Below, piece after piece: positions 10,537-24,560 of a stretch of 64,000 bases of DNA (within the stretch, counting starts at the first letter, position 1; each line of letters begins with the position of its first letter). The DNA is from Tyto alba (Eukaryota > Chordata > Aves > Strigiformes > Tytonidae), in assembly GCF_018691265.1 (NCBI RefSeq), contig NW_024881301.1:10057752-10121751 (forward strand), written 5' to 3'. Both the position numbers and the translations under genes were made by a program. Below the pieces are notes generated by a model, which saw only the letters and a list, made by a program, of their open reading frames with translations, had not been told where the DNA came from and made no database searches.

Positions 10537-13500
10537 CTAAATGTAAATAAACAGGACAGTGTCTGAAAAAGAACAGATCAAACATAAGGACTACTGTCAA
10601 AGAAACTTCTGAGTTAGTATACAAATAATACACAATTTACTACTGACTAACACAGAAATTAAAACTTCAAAAATCAAATGCAATAAATTTAGGGTTATCT
10701 TTTCATGATGTTATCTTCTAAGATACGTTCATATTTAAATTTCAAGACACTCATGTCACTCATCATGCAAAGAAAACCTTGCACTTTTGTGTCTGTTCAT
10801 TTATACTTGGTCTCCCTGTTACTGCAAACTATTCAAGCCTTATAAGCACAACTTCTCCACTTGTTCTTGCAAACTAATGAAATTTTATGTGCTCAGCTTC
10901 TTCAGAGATAGTGTAAATATTTTTAAGTTACAAAACAGACAAGACTGTAATAAATTATTTTAAAAGGCATGAGCAATTCCATCAAGGCTATATAAGATGA
11001 AATAAAAATATATTCATATTTTATTCATTGTTGTAATCAAATTTTAAGATTGAATTTCATATTCCATTTAATATTTCAACAGTGAAGACTCTAAGATTGA
11101 GAAGGATGTCACTTTTTCTGTAAACATGCATTACATTGATTACTTTGTACATGATACTAGAGATCCATTTAAAATAGCTGATCATACTTCTACAGTTTAG
11201 TCAAGGATACAGTTTGCATGCAATGAGTAAAATAATATCATGTTCCTTACTCTAAATGACCCTTTTTTTTAACATAGAATGCCATGTTCAAGTTTATCAA
11301 GAAGCTTCCTCCAGAAGATAGCCCCAACTAAGTTTTACTTTGCAGTCACCAGTAGATTGCCTTGCAGTTGCTCGTAGTAGGAAATTTGATCAGGTGAGAG
11401 GTAGTTCCCCTCCCAAAATGGGATGAGGGTTGAGTGCAGAAAGGGTTTCCCTTGTTGGTTTGTTGGGCTTTTTTGTTTTTGTTTTTGGTTTTGTTTTTTT
11501 TTTTTTTTTTTTTTTAACTGGCAATTCAGTCTTTATTTTGCTATTACTTTATTTTACTGTTGTTAAAACTGACTTTTTCTTCTTTGACATGCAAGCTTGC
11601 CTCTACCAGTTCCTATGATAACCTTTAGACAAGTCTCTTATCGTTGGTGATTAGGCTTACAACACAGCTAGAATTGACCCTGAAAAGGTATGTGATTATG
11701 AATAGAAATGAAGTACAGTGGGGAAATGTTTATAAGAATTTAAAGATCCAAAAACAATGGTGAGAGGTGTTCGGTTGCTTTTTTTTTTTTAATATTAATC
11801 ACAACAATAACAGACTTGTTCTGCTTCTGGTTTTGTTCATGTTAATGAATAATGATCTTCTGTTTTGACATAAAATACACTTACAGAGCTGGAATGTAAT
11901 CATGATTTCATGAAAATCAAGACAGTTTTTCCCTGGTCTTTATGCTTCATAGATTTCAGTCCTTGTCTGCTGCTTTAGTATTTGGTTCTGATAGCAAATC
12001 AACAAATTGCAAACTATTCTCTTTAGTAACTGCTCAGGTACTCCTTCTGAATAAGGAAAATTATGAAAAAAAACCTCAATGTTTCACCGTTCTTATATTT
12101 CAGGGGTCTCTCAGGGGAACAGCTATTTCTGTGATAACAGATCACTTGTTTTCAGAAAGTCAACAAGCAAAAAAGTAATTCAGATGTCTTTAAGTATGTA
12201 AAACAAATTGCTGGCATCCTGACCACAGTGAAACCGTGACTTCAAGGAGACCAGTTTATGCATTTATTTTTATCTGAGGAAGAGGAAGGAATGGGAGTGT
12301 TAGCCCATTGTTCTCTATGGCAAAAACTGATGTTCCTTTTTAATTCCTTTATTCTTCCTGCTGGCTACTTTTTCATGTAAGTCTAAAGAACACAATTATT
12401 CTGTCTAATATCCTTGAGTCTAATACCTATCAATATTGTGTTGTTATTTATTTCATTTTGTTAACTTCCAGTATTACACAGTTCCTCTCAATTTCCCTGG
12501 TTTCAGAATATTTCTTCTCCATTTTTCTTCATTGCTTTCTCTCCCAGCTCCACAGAGCTAGGTTTAGGGCTTGCAAGCCATTGTGATCTCTGCTGAGCAA
12601 GGCTAAGGCGTACAGATGAGTATTGTCTTGCACACTGAAAGGGAAAGAACGTGAGAACATCCTGTTTTCCTTCGGTAGAATACTACAGTTGTCTCCCTTC
12701 ATATCCACCAGATTTTATTTGCAGCATTGGCTGGCCTCATCACGGGTACAACAGCCACAACGCTAGCAGCCATTCAGTCCTGTCCCTCAGGGATTCCCAC
12801 AGCCTTCCAGGCTTCAGAGTAAGGAAGGTGATCCAAAAGTACAAAGTGCTGCATGTCTTGCCCATTAAGGGGAAGTTAAATGAGGCATTTCATTATCAGA
12901 GCAAAAGAACAAGCAGTGGACTTAAAGTCAGCATATTTAAAATGTACAAAAGCAGCATTTTTCTTCCAAACGTAAAAGGTCCAGACCACACTGTCCTCAG
13001 TGAAGGAGTTCATGACAGGAGTAAGAACTAAGGAAGTAAGGTAAGAGCTGAACACCAAGTCAGCTCTCCTGATTCAAATCAAAGGCCAACTGTGACTCAG
13101 GTCATATAAGAGGAAACTCCTTTTATAGGTATTTTATCACACTAGGAGTTGTGGTTTATATTTCCTCTGAAACGTCAAGCATTGCTCACAGATCAGTTAG
13201 TTGCACTATTCTGATCAATTATGGCAGTCTGACACTATAAGAGATGACAAGAGACTCTGAATCTTGTAACAATTTTTCTCTTATTTGGAGCACTGTCTGA
13301 TTATTGGATCAACTCCCATCTCTTAAGTTTTATAAAATCCGTGCTACCTGCACCTACTTAAGTTTGTGTCCACTAATCAGCCCCCTTTAGTGTGAGGGCA
13401 ACAGTCACTCTCAAGATCTGTGTAGCATTTCATAACTGCTGAGCTTGACCTAAAAATATTAGTGGCCATAGTTAGATGAATATGCTGGTTTTGGAGCTAT

Positions 13501-14102
13501 ATGTTAGCAACTGTTGAAATGAATTTTCAAAGTGACTACTGAGCAGACAGTTCTGTACTTGTTCATAGGTCGTAGCTACACATTAATGAAAGTTACTTTA
13601 CCAGCATTACCTCTTGTGCTGTTTACCAGTCTGTGTAATGTTTTAAAGATCCACTCCATCAATCAGTGAAAATAGTGAAATAGATAAAAAACAGAAACTC
13701 TTGTAAGCAGGAAAAAGACGATAATGTTTCCTTCAGCTCAGTCAATGGCTTTACAAATCACAAGACATTCTATGCAACTAGAAAATATTTAGATTGCTCA
13801 TGCATTCTCTAAGACCAAATGAGGTTACACAACAAATGCCTCCTGTATCTCAGTAACCCATGCTTCATTTGAGAGTACTGTGACAATAAGCAAGGATAGT
13901 CGAGTTGGTAATAAGTGAAGCCTTGCACTATTTTGCTTCGTTTCACAGCTGAACCCTCATATGTCTTCAGTTCATTTCCACAAGTCCCTCAAATAACTGC
14001 TGAGCTGAGAAGAATAAAGGGAGCTACAATCAACCCAGCATTACAGATTCATATTAAAAATAATTGAACACATAAAATCTTCTGTCATAAAGGAAGACTT
14101 AC
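10537..14102 (-). other. MYOM1: Putative MYOM1 intron 1
   Basis: The interval lies between the predicted leader exon donor (GTAAGT starting at 14102 on the minus strand) and the coding-exon acceptor. It holds a T-rich run at about 11494-11515 and no gene that I can recognise. Confidence 0.45.
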
Positions 14103-14255
14103 CACGGCCCAAATGAATGGCAGCAAATGGAATAGCTCTCAGGTGGATGAATAACAGAAAAATACAGCAACGATGAAGCCAGCAAAGAAAGAGGTAGTCA
14201 GGACAAGGGTAAGGACTGGACTTCAAGGTCCAGAACAAAAATAATGCCTGCAGTC
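14103..14255 (-). other. MYOM1: Putative non-coding first exon of MYOM1
   Basis: On the minus strand, a TATA-like box (ATAAAAGG) at 14283-14290 predicts initiation about 30 bp downstream, near 14255. From there to the donor CCGTG|GTAAGT (last base 14103) the roughly 150-nt sequence contains no ATG, as expected for a leader exon. The first coding exon carries only a short untranslated lead before its ATG, so a separate upstream leader exon is required. Human MYOM1 is likewise known to start with a non-coding exon. The start is an estimate from the TATA position, and another site further upstream cannot be excluded. Confidence 0.45.
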
Positions 14256-14325
14256 AGTGGAATGTCAGAGCCCCAGTCCAGACCTTTTATGGCCAGTGGG
14301 GTGATAAATATAGCATCGAAGAGGG
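14256..14325 (-). promoter_or_regulatory. MYOM1: Putative MYOM1 promoter (TATA box, MEF2-like site)
   Basis: Read on the minus strand, a MEF2-like element CTATATTTAT (one mismatch from YTAWWWWTAR) at 14305-14315 is followed by CATAAAAGG at about 14283-14291. This arrangement suits a muscle-specific TATA promoter. It is a motif-based prediction only. Confidence 0.4.
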
Positions 14326-14344
14326 AGAGGGACAGAGACAGATA

Positions 14345-17300
14345 CCGATACCCTATGCTATCTCTGTGCAAAGACAGGACGACAGCAGCTTCAAACTGAG
14401 AGTTCTCCCTTTTAAGTATCTTAACTAAATTCCATATTAAAATAAACATTCCAATTCAAAATTATTTCTAGGATTTTTTTTCCTTCGTTAAATCAGATTT
14501 AGGAGAGAAAAAAAAATTATTGTGTCATGAACCAGAAACAAGGAAAGATCAGCTCCTGTATTGACCTTTGCCATGGTACAAGAATATGAATACTTTATGG
14601 GTTTCTTTCTTTTTTTTGTAATGCCAAGCCACAGTGCATGTAATGTAGATATTTCACCTTAATGACAGACAATCCAGAGAGGCAGTTAGCAGCAAAACTC
14701 TATAAAGCCATACAATGTGTTATAATTCAATAAAAATGTACTTTCCTTGTTCTGTTGACAAAGTGTTACCTTTTTATCATCTTATTTAAGATGAAATACT
14801 AAATTGAGAGCATTACCTCATGAGGCATTTAAGCAAATATAAATAATGCAGCTCTAAACTGCAACTTTTTGTTTCTAAATTAAACAGCATTACCTCTAGA
14901 GATAATTAAATGGGATTGTCTTCCTTCATTTTGGTCACAGCATTTTGCACAGAAATGTACAATCAGTGTGGCTGAATATTACATCAGAACAATTTCCATC
15001 ATCTCAGTGGAACACACTGTGACTTCATTGTAAATACTGATTTTGCTCTGCGCTGTACATTTAACTCTCAATACAGGTGACTAATCCACTTTATTTTGTG
15101 CATATGCATTGGCAGAAATATTAACTCTCCCAGTTCTGCTATAGCCACTTTCCACTGCCCCCACCATGTGACACAACTGAGAATTTTCCACATCCTCCTC
15201 TTCTGCTGAGGCCTTCCCCCTTATGGGTGGAACCACCAACAGAAGGTCTGGATGATGACGCCAGCAGGTCCCAGGATTTTCTGTTGGTTCATCAGTATCC
15301 TCTTCTTCACCTCACTGCCTTGATTCCCCCCGAAATCTCCTCATTCTCCCCACTAGCTACCTGTTCCCTGAGGAGCTGCTACCTCCTGCCTGATGCTACA
15401 CGACGGAGTAAGTTCACATGCCTCTTCATCTCCCACATCAGGAGCTGCTCAGCTACATTACCCATATGGGCTTTTTTGGTCTTTTGCTCCCGAGCACAGA
15501 AAGTATAGCCAGCAAAAAGTTGTACAGTCATAGAAACTGTATCTTGGCTCAGGAAACTGGCTAAACCTGCAACAGGCAGAATGAAAAATGGGAACCCTAA
15601 TATAACCTTTTATTTCCCCCATAATTCTCTGCCTATGGCAGTGCCACTGAGCTACAGAATCTGACCTATAATATACATTTTTAGAGAAGGTAGCGGCCTC
15701 AGTGAGTGGACTCCTGGATTCTCTTACAGCCTCCTGATCCACTCCTTCACTGTGGGTCATTTGCATTCACATCTTAAAAGACTTGATGACATGAAAATTG
15801 TTTTTTAAAAATTCAGAGAGATGTAGAGAAATTAAAATAATTAAACATCTTGTTTCTCTGCTCTCACAGCAATACAATTTCTATAGATCACAGGTGGGAG
15901 ATGAAATTCTAAACAATATTTTCAGTGTTTTTCTGGGTATAATGGCACTACCAAGTCCAATACAGCTTTCAAATTTTGTGCTGCCTCTGTTTTTTTCTGT
16001 AAATAGAACAGAGATAGAGTGTGACAGCAAAATCTTTTGGGTTCTTTCTTTACTTTGGCACTTAAATTTACACACTTTTATCTGGCTTTAAAATGAGATA
16101 ATACCCACAGCTAATTTTAAACCACTTAACTCCTATTTAAATATCAAAGTACATGTTTCAAGCCACTCAGAGCTCTGTAAGTCTCAGAATCCCTGTGGCA
16201 CTGTGTAGCCACATGTATTTAGTTACATTGGTCCTGGGAGAGAGATTCTTTGGAATTATTAGTTCTGCCTTCTGCTAATTAGAATTACATAGTGCCAGAG
16301 ACCAGTTTGGTTTTCCAAATGGGAAAGCTGGAAGATTAATTTAGAACCGGACGCAGCAGAAAAAATAGCTTTCTAGACTGTTTGTCCATTGAAGTTTTGA
16401 GAGCTACAGCATCCTGTAGCTGTGAGTATTAGTCAAATTCCACATCATCCAAGTCCATCTCTTTCACTAGAGTCGAGTCCTAAGTAAAACTAGCAAAACA
16501 TTTTTTGGAGGACAGTTTTTAAGTATGTGTGTTGTCTTTTGAAATTTATTTTCAAATTTGGGTCCAATTTATGAATGGATTCCCAAACAAGACATTTTTT
16601 CTCCAGAAAAAAAATCACTTCAGAAAGATGTGCTATTCTCCATTATACCCTAACTAGCTATCTTCATAACACACTGAAGACAAGGGAGATCTATGTTCCC
16701 TTACCTTCACTCATGAGAAGTTCTTAATCTCCAGGTAAAGTGATCTCCGTTTCTGTTTATTCTCTGCATCTCTCAGTTCATGTATTTCACGTAGAGTCAG
16801 ACTTGTAACAGAAGGGACTAGGAGCAGCCTACTGCAGCTTCAGAGTCTGGCACCTGGAAGACTGAGCACAAGACCTCTTTCTCCTTGCTGTGGATAGAAA
16901 TTACATTCAAAGCTTCCTGTAGCTCTGATCAGAGAATTTCTCCTCACTGACATGGAGGCTGGGTTGGATAGAGGAGGATGTTGCCATTTCTTCCATTGCC
17001 AGGCTGTGATTCTAGACTTCCCATTGTTGCTTTACATGAAAACAAAGGTTAAATAAAAAAGGTATTTCTCAGATTTTATTTTAGCATGCAAAAAGTAGGG
17101 AGAAATAAATTAGGTATGAAATGAGCCAACACTGGTTCAAGTTTTTCACTAGGAGTGCTGAACATTACTGCTTGTTTTGCATCGGGAGGTACTGGTCCGT
17201 TATTATCCCAGAATGAAAGGCACTCAGACTCTGTAAGGTATTAGTCAAAATATAAAGTATTAGTGCTAACACTATAAGAAGAAAATAGTATAGATAATCC

Positions 17301-20300
17301 TACATCCACATATATGCTGGGAGCCCCAAGCAGTGTGGCATCAAACATGACTCCATGCAGCACACCATGCAGACCCTGTAAGCAGAAGAGGATCTCCCAT
17401 TTCAATCACTTGAGCTATCACAAGATTTTCTTACAAGGCAACAACTCTATTGATCATTTCTACTGTCAAACAGAAAGGATGCTCACAAGAGAACTTCTTG
17501 CTGCACTGAGCCTGGGCGTGCTCAGGTGAACTGCTGTGCGGGTCACTGACTCCTCCGTGTACGGAGGGCTCCGGTCAGGACGGGGGCACGGCTCCACCTC
17601 TGGTCCCAGCTCCCGCACAGGAGAGACCAGTCTGTGCTCCTTCCTTCTGCCTGCCGACGGGCAGTGATGGAAAATAATTTCTTCATAAATGTAACAAAGC
17701 CCACCTGTACTTGGTCCTGCCTGAAGTTATCTTTCTGCATCTGAATCATACACAGTACTCCAGAGAAAGTTTCATTAGAGATGGTTACCCTCAAACTGTG
17801 GCACATTTCTGTATCTGCTAGAAAAAAACCTCAACTGATAGACTTTTCACACATACGTTACATTGGCATCTTACAGTATTCTTGGCTGATTAATGTCTTC
17901 AGATCTCTTTAGTCCTCTGTCACTTCTAGCTGAGGCAATCTAGTGACATCTTGCATCTTATGACCTTACACTTTGTACTACTGAATTCCATCTCTATTAC
18001 TCTAAGCCTTACTCCTATATAATATTCTAATCCGTAGGAAGGCAGATGCCCCTCAATGTTATGAGTCAGCAAATTACATTAGCACCTCCCTATTTTTTGA
18101 TAATAAGATCACCAGCAAAAACATTACATATTTCTCCAAAAACTGTTCCTTTGCTACTAAAATCTCTCCTCCAATTCTTCCCTTGTCAACAAAACCTGGT
18201 ATTGCTTGTCTAGCTATTGAGCTAGTGTAGTGCTCGGCTGCCCTGCACCTCTTGTGTAAATTCTCCACTTTAACAAGCAGTCTTCCAGGTGGTGGGATAT
18301 CAAATCCAGATGGACTCAATCAGTTGTATTTCTATTGTTTGGAAAATGATTTATCATGTTGTTTAAAAAAAAAGAGGTTACTTTATCTGTTCTTCCTGAT
18401 TTTGTTCCTCTTGCTCTAGATGGGTTGCATGATTTATTCTTACTGAGCACAATCCATCCAGATTTCCATTTCCCTCCAAATGTTTGATAACATTTTCTTC
18501 AAAACTTGTTTTAAAGTAAAATTTTCCCAAAAGCCTTTCAAGCTATTGACTGTTGGTGCCTAGGTCAATTTTTCATAATAAAGAAATATTTGCCTTAGCA
18601 TTATTAGTAACATTTATTCCACAATGTCTCTCTAGAACTGCAAGCGACCCATAACAAGTTCATTGCTGGCAGCATTTATTTTCCTTTGTAACATTCTGAA
18701 GGTTTCTATTAATATTAAAACCTCACCCTGAGAGCCTATAGCAGACTCCTAGAGCTATTCCAACACATAATTCTTATAATTTCTTTAAGTGCCTTTGGCA
18801 CTTATGTGTTTTTTGATCCATAATATCTCCTGTCATTTTAAATTACACATCGAAACAGATGGTTGTTAAATGTTGTCCCATACTGTATCTGTTAATCTTT
18901 CCTAAACACCACAGATCCTTCAATGTCTTTATTCCAATAACAATGGATAGTTTCTGTTGCCCTATTTAGTTTTGCATCTTGGAAAGACTGGCCAAAACAC
19001 CCTGACACACAACTGCTGAAGGACCAGAGCGTCGCTGCAACTGCAGATAACCCAAAACCAGAAGACCTGACTGAGGTATAATATCTGATCTCTTGACATT
19101 TAGTTACGCAGCTTTTAGAAGCAGGTTGTATGCTTCAAAATACAAGTTAAGTAGTTTGGCCAGGCTATTGGCCAAATGGAGGTGCCCAATGCCCGGGGCT
19201 GGGGCTGCCCCAGTGCCCCCCAGCTGCCCTGCTCCTCGCTGGGGCAGTGAAATGGGTCCCCACTGCCAGGACCTGCCCTGAGGGACCCCATGGGCATCCC
19301 CCACGGCCCCCGGGGAGCCCAGAAACTTAAACAGTGACTTTGTATTGATTTTCCCTTTCCTGCTATCAAAAGTCTGTTTAGCTGCACTGTTTCATTACAA
19401 AGAAAACAAACTGTAGATATCATCTCACTCAGATTTAAGCCACTATTGCAACAATATGAAGCAATTGCCTCAGGTACTACAATAATCATTATCACAGTCA
19501 TTCAGGCATAGCTAGCACAAATTTACCACCCAGTACGCAATAAAAACTTCCATTTTCTTTGTCCTCGTATTGATTGATGTAATACTTTTGAATCAATCAA
19601 ATGTTTCCATTAAATGAAAGGATAATGGCAATGTCTTAATAGAAAAAAAAAACAAAAACGGCTTTAGCTATCAAACTTGGAAATGATTTCCAATATAATA
19701 ATTAAGCTGAACAAAGTTCTGAGGAAAATTTGCATCAGAAATTTACAAATTGATTGTTTTACTCAAAACTCCCTGCAGGACAGGACCATCAAATTTAAAA
19801 TATTAATTATGAATGAAAAACTCTTCCAAAAGTTGGAAACATAATGCAATAAGACCTGGTGAAGACAAACAGGGGAAAACAGACTGGAGCTTAGTATTTG
19901 AAGAAAAGAAGGAGATACACTGAAGAAAAGGAGGAAATGAGACTAGAAGGATCTGATGGGTGAAGGCAAAAGTCAGAGATAATTCTGGTGATTATTTGCC
20001 ACGTGTGATTTAGCTTTAAATGAAGTAGCTCAAACATCAACAGCATAAGTTGCAGCAGCAAAGGATTTTGAGACATCTGCCCAACCCACCAGGACTTTTT
20101 ATAAATATTTAGACAGTTAATCAAATTATTTTAATAGTTTTTTTCAGTTACTTAAAACATCTGCTATAGATGGTGGCTTCAGGCTGCAGTGCAGTTATAT
20201 TCCAGGAGGCCATCAGTGTATTTAATTTTGAAATGGAGCAACTCTGATTTTTATGTGATGGGACAGTAACCCTTGTCTCTCCATCCATGCTGTAGGACAA

Positions 20301-23300
20301 ATTTCCTACGTTTCTGAGCAAGTTCAAGTTTGGAGACTCAACAAAAGGGACCAGCATCAGCTTAAGTAAGATGCTTCAAAAACTGAAGAACATATGAATT
20401 TGCAGGGCAAAATCAGTCCATTTTCCTGACTGACGGTGGTCAATACTAGTCAGTACAGTTCAGGAAAAAATGCAAGTAATCACACAGTGTTTACAGTATC
20501 CTTTCCAAGTGGATGTTTCACCTTAGGATTTGTTGTTTATCAGAAATTTTATGACCTTATAAATCATGTGACTTATAGCAGAAGTTGTGGTGGCTTAACA
20601 AAGTCCTTTATTACAAAAAAAAAAAAAAAAAGATTTGGAATAGCTGTTTATAGTAAAACTTCAGAATTCAATATAACGCTAGTCCTACAGATGAGAGCTC
20701 AACCTTTACTGACTCTCTGAAAATCAATTTGGATTTGGTTACTTTATAAGCTGTCAGAAGTTACTAGTTCCCATCTGTCTTTTTCTTGCTATAGCTTGTT
20801 CATGGCTTCCTACCAGAAGCTGTCAATGTCCCGTTAGCATGTCCGTGCCTCTTCCTTTGAAATCTCCACCAGCAAGACGGCAGCAGTCTTCTCCACAGCA
20901 ACTGGAAAGGAGCAGAGGACCACTGCCTCCTTTCTAATGACTGGGATTCACAACCTAGCATCTTTATACCCAAAGCAAGCCTCGTAACTCACTGTAAGGT
21001 TAAACAACAGCAGTGGCAAAATGCAAATCCTAATCTATCAAACCCATCTCCTCCAGGTCATTTAGCCACACTAAGTTTCAGAAGTGGTCCTCCAAAATAC
21101 TGTGTGGGACAGCGGTGAAAAAGAATTACTTCTGGATGTGTCACTTACAGCTCTTTTTGGTATTTCCACCATGTAAGCTGCAGCCACGTTGAGTGGGACA
21201 TACACCATATGGGCAAGAGGTGTGCCCAAACCCCGATGGCTGCTGGGGCTCCCGAGGAAAAGGGCCCACAGGTTCGGTGCTAGAGAAACAAATCTCTGTG
21301 GGTGCAGGTGGGGGAACTAAGAGGAAACACCAAAAGCAACTTACAGGTTTCGGAAGGGCCAAGCCGGGGGCAGGTTTCAGCTATTAAGATATCTTCCTCT
21401 GCCTACACAAGCAGCTGGCTTATTTTTTTTCCTGATAACATCTATTATGAAGTATATATTTATCCATGTTAGGTTTAACTAGCTAAATCCAGTATCAGTG
21501 ATGGGGTACCTCTGGCAACACAAAGCTCAGCATAGGACCTTTTCACCTGCTATTTACTGAGCTAATCAGTTTGGAGTGAGTTTTTCAGTCAGCCCTGACC
21601 TCAGCACTGTGGCAGGTGTACAGCTAGCTCGAATGAACTGATTAGTTTAAAGCCCTTTTAAATATATCTCAAGATGATGGCTGTGGACAAATAGTTAATT
21701 ATTTTTTCAGTGCAAGAATTAGAGGTCATCAAGGCTCTGTTACAACACAGATGGGGCATTTCACAACTGCACATATTGAAAAAGCCCTGCCTCCTAATGA
21801 AAACAACAAAAAAGAAAATTACTTACCTAGCACAAAGAGTGCTGTTAAGACCGGATTGTGCTTATACAGCCCTAATTCCATCCCTGTGCCTAATTACATG
21901 TCTATACCTTCTACCACTTCTCCCAGTACACAGCACATCCCCACTGCTTGGATGTGGAGGAACACCAATCACCTGCTCCCTCTCTCTCTCTTCTTCTTGT
22001 GCTATTCTTAAAAGCCCTACTCTTGTTTACTTTACATCTCCAAGTTTTCCATCCAAGTTTTCATCTTTCTACATGCCGATGTTGCTCCTCACAATTTGAG
22101 ACAAAATATTAAACCGTGATATTTGGCATGCCTGATTTGTTCTTAGAAATATAAAGTTACCATTCTACATGCTTTCAAACAGGTAAATTGTATCCCATGA
22201 GCTCAATTTCTGAAACCTTAAATTAGGTCTTAAAAGGCTGAGATATGACATAATATGGCAGAAACAAGTGACATATGGACCATTTTTGTTGTGCAAAGCA
22301 CAGGCTGTAGCACTGTTGAGTGTACAGCCTGGCCCATTCTGCATCCTCAGCTTCTCACCTACAGTATTTTTTGTTTAGTGCTTCAGTCATTTTAAATGGA
22401 TGATGAAAACAAATCATTGTGCAATTGAGCTAAAAATCATTCTATTAAAAATCTTTGTACTATTTCACACCAACTACTTTGAATCTCTTCCATGCTTTGT
22501 CACTGTTCAATGTCTGTGTGGAAACTGTATGAAGATTTTATATGTGCTTGTAAATCTGACAGGCATATGTAACACAAATTTATTCAGAATATGCAAATTG
22601 TTAAGGAGAAACATTCGCTCTCTTTTTTTTTGTTCTAACTCTGATGATGATTACTGTTGGTTTGCATAAATCACAGCAGAGCTGTGGGAGCTGGAGAGAT
22701 ACAAGATTCAAGCTTCCCGTGTGAAATCATTTGTTAAAAATCCTCCACATGCTGGTGTGCTTTCAAAAGAATCACCGTTTTAGATTTAAGACATTGTATC
22801 TCACATCTCCAAGCTGTTTAATATTTGAAATATTGCTTCATTTAACTTGTATTTATGAGCCTGTTTTTTTCAACAGTTCTTATTTTCTTATGTCAAAACT
22901 TTTGTATGTAGTACATCTCATGGCCACCTCAGCTAAACTGGAATTCCCTATATGTTTTAAACTGGACCTCTTTCCATTTGAAAGAACAGTTGTTGAGGGG
23001 TTTAACCCATTTTATGAATTTTTAAATAAAGAATTTATGAACGTTGGCCCATCAGGTATTATATTCTTGCCATATTTGAAAACAGGCAGGAAGACTTCAA
23101 AGTAAATGAAGTTTATTTAAAATCAATTTTGTTTTAAAAAGTCTTTTACTCTAAAAACATCATTCTAACAGACAAAGAAAATAATTTAATGTGGAATCTG
23201 AAAGAAAACCCAGATGCAATATAATGGTCTGCAAAAGAAAAAACTGATTTTCTCCATGCCTGTGGGTCCTGTTCTTGCAGCCACTGGCTTTTCTAAAGTA

Positions 23301-24338
23301 CTAAGTAAATATGAGCTGGAGAAAAACTGCTGGAGGGTCTCACAGATGAGTAACTGTCAAGTGTTGCTAGTAGGCTGAGGCAAAAGCATTCTCAGCACCA
23401 GATTAAAAAATGAACCTTGAGAATGTAATTAACTTCCCATTCTTTGCTAAAGTCCAAGAGAACAAACTCACCCAATGACTGTGGCAAAACACTCCCATTT
23501 TGCTGGACAACTTGGTAATTTGGTACTGCTCCCTTTAGTAAACCATAGGAATCTGGGAAATTTTCCCAGTCTGTAACCATCACTGCTGCATGCTACCCAC
23601 AACATAAGAATCAGAAGACTTTGGTTCATATTTCTTCTTTTGTATAGAAATTTTTGTTTTGTTATTCTGTGACCTTCCTTCATTTTCTTCTCTTTTCCTC
23701 TCTTTCCCCTGAGTATTTTGGTCTTCATAGGATCTTTATATTGCTTGACTGCACAAGACACTGATTTCTAAATTTTCCTTATACCAGAGGGAATTACTGT
23801 TTAAAACAATGCACTACCAGTGGAATTTCTAAATCTAGCTCTACTTCAGTTGTGGTTTTCAATCACACTTCTCTTTAACAAGTCTGAATTGCATGCAACA
23901 ATATAAGAACAGCCTTTTAAACTACTCTGATTGGTTTGCATGTCTGAAGTAAAATAAAAGAGTGGTTATTATTTTTGTTGGATTACATTTACACTATTGG
24001 AACAATATTCAATTGCCAAGAAAGTCATTGCTGATCTTAAGCAGAGAAAAATCTCTCTTTGAAAAAATTAAGCCTATGTGTAAGTGAAGGACTTCAGAAA
24101 TTGGTCATATATTTTTGTAAGACAAAAATGCTGGTGCTAGACAGTAGACAAGTGTCCATCGTTTTGCTGTGATATCTCTATTGGCCGTAATTTCTAATTA
24201 ACCTTACGTTTGTAGAAATCTGAGTACTGCTTTCCTTCTCAAGGTACCATACTTCTAGTCCAGCTAATAATTTCTAGTAATAAGTTTACTATCAACATGT
24301 AGTAAGGCACATCTGAATGGCAATTTGGATCAACAGTG
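14345..24338. other. Intergenic, no recognised gene
   Basis: This is AT-rich sequence between the MYOM1 5' end and the CR1 fragment. Minor landmarks are a GC-rich patch at about 19180-19320 and an A17 run at about 20615-20631. The open frames on both strands are short and show no family motifs. Distal muscle regulatory elements could be present but cannot be recognised here. Confidence 0.55.
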
Positions 24339-24560
24339 AGAATTTCAGAATCACAAAATAATTCAGATTGGAAGAGACCTAGGAGGCCTCTTGCCAAACC
24401 TCCAGCCCAAAGCAGGATCAGCTGTAAGTTTCAACTGTGAGATTGTCCACAGCTTTGTTGAGTTTGGTCTTGAAAACCTCCACCGATGGAGACTGCACAA
24501 CCTCCCTGAGCAACCTGTCCTAGCCCTTGACTATTCCAACAGCTGAGAGACAGGAGCATC
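24339..24560 (-). mobile_element. CR1 LINE 3'-end fragment (degenerate, antisense)
   Basis: The plus strand contains, in order, CAGAATCACAAAATAATTCAG, GATTGGAAGAGACCT, CTTGAAAACCTCCA, GGAGACTGCACAACCTCCCT and GAGCAACCTGTCC. These are the landmarks of the reverse complement of the 3' end of avian CR1 retrotransposons (AGAATCA...TTGGAAGGGACC...CTTGAACACCTCCAGGGATGG...ACAACCTCCCTGGGCAACCTGTTCC in the usual consensus). The copy has many substitutions and is 5'-truncated, as most CR1 copies are. It implies an old insertion. The right boundary is approximate. Confidence 0.85.
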
